Shown here one piece after another: positions 13,939 through 15,943 of a DNA stretch of 15,943 nt. The stretch is from Desulfobacterales bacterium. GTDB taxonomy: Bacteria; Desulfobacterota; Desulfobacteria; Desulfobacterales; ETH-SRB1. The notes under the pieces were generated by a model. The model was given only the letters and a program-made list of their open reading frames with translations, made no database searches and was not told where the DNA came from. The stretch's first letter is position 1; each line of letters opens with the position of its first letter. A program made the translations under genes and the position numbers. The stretch is taken from positions 1 to 15,943 of the forward strand of contig JASEIZ010000025.1 in assembly GCA_030017395.1 (NCBI GenBank). The letters are read 5' to 3'.

Positions 13939-14730
13939 TTAATAATTCTCAATGTCGCCGGCCTCGCATAAAAAAACCTGATAACTTATCTTTATTCCCC
14001 CGAACCTCTTGATATAATCATTTTCAGCCTTTTCAAGAAGCGCCGGAGTAAACAGAATCCCGTTTCCATTCCTTCTAATATTTACTCCGGTATGTTTTAT
14101 TGTCTTTAACAGATCGAGAATGTTCTCATGTTTTCTTGTAAACACGGTTTCGCTTATTTCGACATTTTTAAAAACCGCGTGCAAAAGAGATTTTACCTCA
14201 TCATGCCGCATAAAATATTGCGCCGCCATATTTACTTTTTGTGAATATATATCCTTCATTATTTCATAGAGTTCATAGAATGTTTCAGGCCCCATCATCG
14301 AAAAAATAATCATTCCTCTATCGGCGAGCAACTTGTGGTAATGTTCCAACCCTTTTTTTAAATCCGCAAACCATTGAAAGGTGGAGTTTGAAGTAATCAG
14401 ATCGTATTTTTTTCCGGTTTCCGGAATAAACTCCTCTGCATCATCAACAAATAGTCTGACACCTTTTTTTTTGTTTAATTTGGGAGCAGCAACAGAGATC
14501 ATCTCAGACGAGAAATCTATAGCTGTAATATCGGCCGACGGAAACCTTTCTTGCAGCATCTTAGTGTAATTTCCTGTTCCGCATCCGATTTCAAGGATAT
14601 TTTGAAAGACATGGGGCTGTATTGAATCTATAAGCCTGACAGCAATCTCCTTCTGGACAGAAGCATATTGATCATAGGTAGCGGCAGCTTTTGAAAACGA
14701 ATTTTTTATCCTTTGTTTATATTCCTGCAT
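13939..14730 (-). CDS. bioC: Malonyl-ACP O-methyltransferase
   Basis: Predicted SAM-dependent methyltransferase that caps the malonyl group as a methyl ester, letting fatty-acid synthase build pimeloyl-ACP methyl ester. BioC features are visible: the N-terminal SFSKAAATYDQYASVQ helix, SAM motif I with ILEIGCGTGNYT (E47 and G49-x-G51-x-G53), the acidic IDFSSEM after beta-2, and NSTFQWFADL after beta-4. The 263-residue length is normal. AAGGA lies eight bases before ATG 14730. A ~290-base foldback element separates it from the upstream bioH-like gene, so it may depend on its own promoter (14754-14781). Confidence 0.93.
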   Translation of the reverse strand: MQEYKQRIKNSFSKAAATYDQYASVQKEIAVRLIDSIQPHVFQNILEIGCGTGNYTKMLQERFPSADITAIDFSSEMISVAAPKLNKKKGVRLFVDDAEEFIPETGKKYDLITSNSTFQWFADLKKGLEHYHKLLADRGMIIFSMMGPETFYELYEIMKDIYSQKVNMAAQYFMRHDEVKSLLHAVFKNVEISETVFTRKHENILDLLKTIKHTGVNIRRNGNGILFTPALLEKAENDYIKRFGGIKISYQVFLCEAGDIENY

Positions 14731-14742
14731 AAAATCTTTCCT

Positions 14743-15033
14743 TAAACCACAAATTTACAAACTCAAAAAGCAATCTGTCAACAACCTTATGTGGCGGGCG
14801 GTTAAATTTAAAACGGCTGACTGTTTGAGCGTGTTAGTGAGCGTTAAGAAAGAACGACGACCAAATAAAATCTTTTAGAAATCGGATAATGTCGGCTTTA
14901 GCAAGCTTTTTATAAAAGGATTGTTCTAAGTTCTTTCTTTATACTCACTTATAAGCGAGTTTCAGCTGTTCTTAAATTTAATTGTCCGCTGCCTTAGGTT
15001 AACCTCATAATGAGTTTGTAAATTTCTGTTTAA
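14743..15033. repeat. ~290-base foldback (MITE-like) element between bioC and bioH
   Basis: Perfect inverted 15-mers AAATTTACAAACTCA (14751-14765) and TGAGTTTGTAAATTT (15011-15025) lie near the ends, and TTAAAC extends the match outward with one gap. Interior arms also pair: TTAAATTTAA at 14802-14811 and 14972-14981, GGCTGA (14815-14820) against TCAGCT, and AAGAAAGAAC (14846-14855) against GTTCTTTCTT (14930-14939). A 74-base centre remains, itself partly self-complementary. No reading frame worth calling lies in it. It fills the 325-base gap between bioC and the bioH-like gene. Confidence 0.7.
14754..14781 (-). promoter_or_regulatory. Possible internal promoter for bioC
   Basis: On the minus strand TTGACA (14776-14781) is followed after 16 bases by TGTAAA (14754-14759), about 24 bases before the bioC start codon. 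The -10 box overlaps the end repeat of the foldback element, so the element may have supplied this promoter. The -10 match is only 4 of 6. Confidence 0.35.
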
Positions 15034-15070
15034 CCTAAATTGAGCGATTTTTGTCTTAACTTAGGTTAAA
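15029..15070. repeat. Perfect 10-bp inverted repeat across the bioH stop
   Basis: TTTAACCTAA (15029-15038) and TTAGGTTAAA (15061-15070) are exact inverse copies around 22 bases. The bioH-like stop codon (15056-15058) lies inside. A third TTAGGTTAA occurs at 14994-15002, within the palindrome AGGTTAACCT (14996-15005). It may be the outer boundary of the foldback element or a protein-binding site. Confidence 0.55.
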
Positions 15071-15736
15071 ATCAGGTTCAAGAAACGGGAGATGCCCGCT
15101 TTTTTTAAAAACAACGATACTGGGAAAAGAGATATCCTTTGCCAGTTCAACCATCTCGGAATAAGGCGCAATCCGGTCTTTTTCCCCATGGATTATACTT
15201 ACAGGATTTTCTTTCAGCACAGCGGTCTTGAGTCTTTGTTGCATCAGGTAATCGAGTCCATTCAAAAGGAAGTCCAGATCAAACATCTCTATATAGGATG
15301 AAAACATGCGCTCTTTAAACCACGCAAATGTCTGTTTTTGTCCGATAAAGCAATTTCTGTAAAACCGGCTCAGATATAATCTGCGATCTTTTATTAAAAG
15401 AGCGATCTGGGAATCGATTTCTTTTTTTGGGTAGCTTTTTCTCATAGAAACTAAAAAGATTTGTTCCGCGAACTCCCTGCCATATTCCTCTAAAAAACTG
15501 ATAGCCAAAAATCCCCCCATCGACCATCCAAAGAGCGAGACCTTTTTAATCTGATTTTCAACCAGCGCGCTCATAAGGTCTGGGCTGAAACGCTTTGGAT
15601 CTTTTATTTGCGGAAGAAGATAATCAAAATCAAGATCGAGCGGCTCAAATATTCTTGCGTCAAACCCCCATCCAGGGATCAATACAAGAACTTTGTTATA
15701 CCCCCTATTTAGATATTGGAATCTGTTTAAACGCAT
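15056..15736 (-). CDS. bioH: Alpha/beta hydrolase, pimeloyl-ACP methyl ester esterase (BioH)-like
   Basis: Predicted esterase that removes the methyl group put on by BioC, releasing pimeloyl-ACP for BioF. The catalytic triad is readable: S72 in the elbow GWSMGG, D187 in HGEKDRIAP and H215 in SGHLPF. IPGWGFDARIF near the start resembles the oxyanion-hole segment of BioH. The protein has 226 residues, about 30 shorter than E. coli BioH. Only 11 residues follow the catalytic His, ending DFNLS, so the C-terminal helix looks cut off where the inverted repeat begins. The start ATG 15736 overlaps the end of bioF by 32 bases, indicating translational coupling. The esterase fold is firm; the BioH role rests on position between bioF and bioC. 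Confidence 0.82.
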   Translation of the reverse strand: MRLNRFQYLNRGYNKVLVLIPGWGFDARIFEPLDLDFDYLLPQIKDPKRFSPDLMSALVENQIKKVSLFGWSMGGFLAISFLEEYGREFAEQIFLVSMRKSYPKKEIDSQIALLIKDRRLYLSRFYRNCFIGQKQTFAWFKERMFSSYIEMFDLDFLLNGLDYLMQQRLKTAVLKENPVSIIHGEKDRIAPYSEMVELAKDISFPSIVVFKKSGHLPFLEPDFNLS

Positions 15737-15943
15737 GTTTCAAAACATCCGCAGCCTTTTTAAGGTCGTCTTCGGAATGATTACAGGTAATGGAAAACCG
15801 GATACGAGCCTTTCCTTCAGGCACAGTAGGCGGACGCACGGCAAGAGCAAAAACGGCGTTTTCATAAAGCCTGTTTGAGATATTCAATGCATAGTAATTT
15901 TCACCTGCAAGTACAGGCACTATCTGGGCGTTTCCCATGGTAT
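15705..15943 (-). CDS. bioF: 8-amino-7-oxononanoate synthase, C-terminal part (truncated by window end)
   Basis: The last ~79 codons of a PLP enzyme that condenses pimeloyl-ACP with alanine to give 8-amino-7-oxononanoate. The visible part carries QIVPVLAGENYYALNISNRL, then the signature AVRPPTVPEGKARIRFSITCNHSEDDL, diagnostic for BioF and its close relatives in the alpha-oxoamine synthase family. The frame stays open to the window edge, so the start and the PLP lysine lie beyond it; the internal Met at 15938 is not the start. The stop TAG is at 15705-15707, inside the bioH-like gene. Related enzymes (2-amino-3-ketobutyrate CoA ligase) are less likely given the cluster. Confidence 0.9.
   Translation of the reverse strand, partial: TMGNAQIVPVLAGENYYALNISNRLYENAVFALAVRPPTVPEGKARIRFSITCNHSEDDLKKAADVLKHAFKQIPISK

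Noticed and set aside
13703..13942. A 79-codon plus-strand frame containing VIPAKAGIQ
   Set aside because: Its second half is the palindromic element itself, the first half is AT-rich low-complexity sequence, and no ribosome site is present. VIPAKAGIQ is a known artefact of translated repeats.
14791..14995. Possible integron attC site (GGCGGGCG near GTTAA words, large imperfect palindrome)
   Set aside because: I found no matched RYYYAAC/GTTRRRY core pair at the proper ends and no integrase or cassette array. The symmetric outer repeats fit a foldback element better.
14751..15025. BirA-type operator (TTGTAAA words near biotin genes)
   Set aside because: The two TTGTAAA-like words are about 260 bases apart as element ends, not the ~15-base-spaced TTGTAAACC/GGTTTACAA pair expected for BirA.

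Overview
The window reads as a chromosomal segment of an anaerobic, Gram-negative bacterium, most likely a Desulfobacterota (sulfate-reducer-type) genome of moderate GC. This is inferred from the mix of an XRE-cupin regulator and a Cys-rich DUF6125-like protein beside acyl-CoA genes, a BioC/BioH-type biotin cluster, and many short dispersed palindromic repeats. No rRNA, tRNA or CRISPR array was seen, and no complete mobile element with its own transposase.

Layout. (1) 1-3546, plus strand: three separate envelope genes, namely an MscS-type channel, a CorA-type Mg2+ transporter and a beta-carbonic anhydrase with a lipoprotein-like signal. (2) 3710-10373, plus strand: an acyl-CoA catabolic operon. 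It starts with a strong sigma-70-like promoter followed by a perfect 14-bp palindrome. Its genes are an acyl-CoA dehydrogenase, an AUH-like enoyl-CoA (methylglutaconyl-CoA) hydratase, an MCC-beta-like carboxyltransferase, an HMG-CoA-lyase-like DRE-TIM enzyme, an XRE-cupin regulator and a DUF6125-like Cys-rich protein. It resembles the leucine/isovalerate (liu) route but departs from it in three ways: the dehydrogenase carries the SCAD-type catalytic Glu, no biotin-bearing alpha subunit is present, and the lyase has Gln where the HMG-CoA lyase catalytic Cys should be. (3) 10398-11570: a small accessory patch with a decayed radC 3' fragment, an XRE regulator (minus), a divergent CheY-like orphan receiver (plus) and hairpin repeats. 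(4) 11641-15943, minus strand: biotin synthesis genes in transcription order bioF (partial), bioH-like, bioC, bioD, bioA. bioB is not in the window.

How it fits together. The operon's carboxyltransferase would need biotin, which the neighbouring cluster makes, but the two are separate transcription units. At least five families of short inverted-repeat elements sit in the gaps: a VIPAKAGIQ-type element (1-53 and 13801-13935), a TTCAGCCACAGAT-ended element (twice inside the catabolic operon), a GC-rich hairpin (nested in one of those copies, and again at the 3' end of the receiver gene), a GAGAAATCTTAA foldback (3558-3639) and a ~290-bp foldback between bioC and bioH. Several of them appear to shape gene ends: the receiver's C-terminal tail, the short BioH C-terminus and the apparent upstream extension of mscS.
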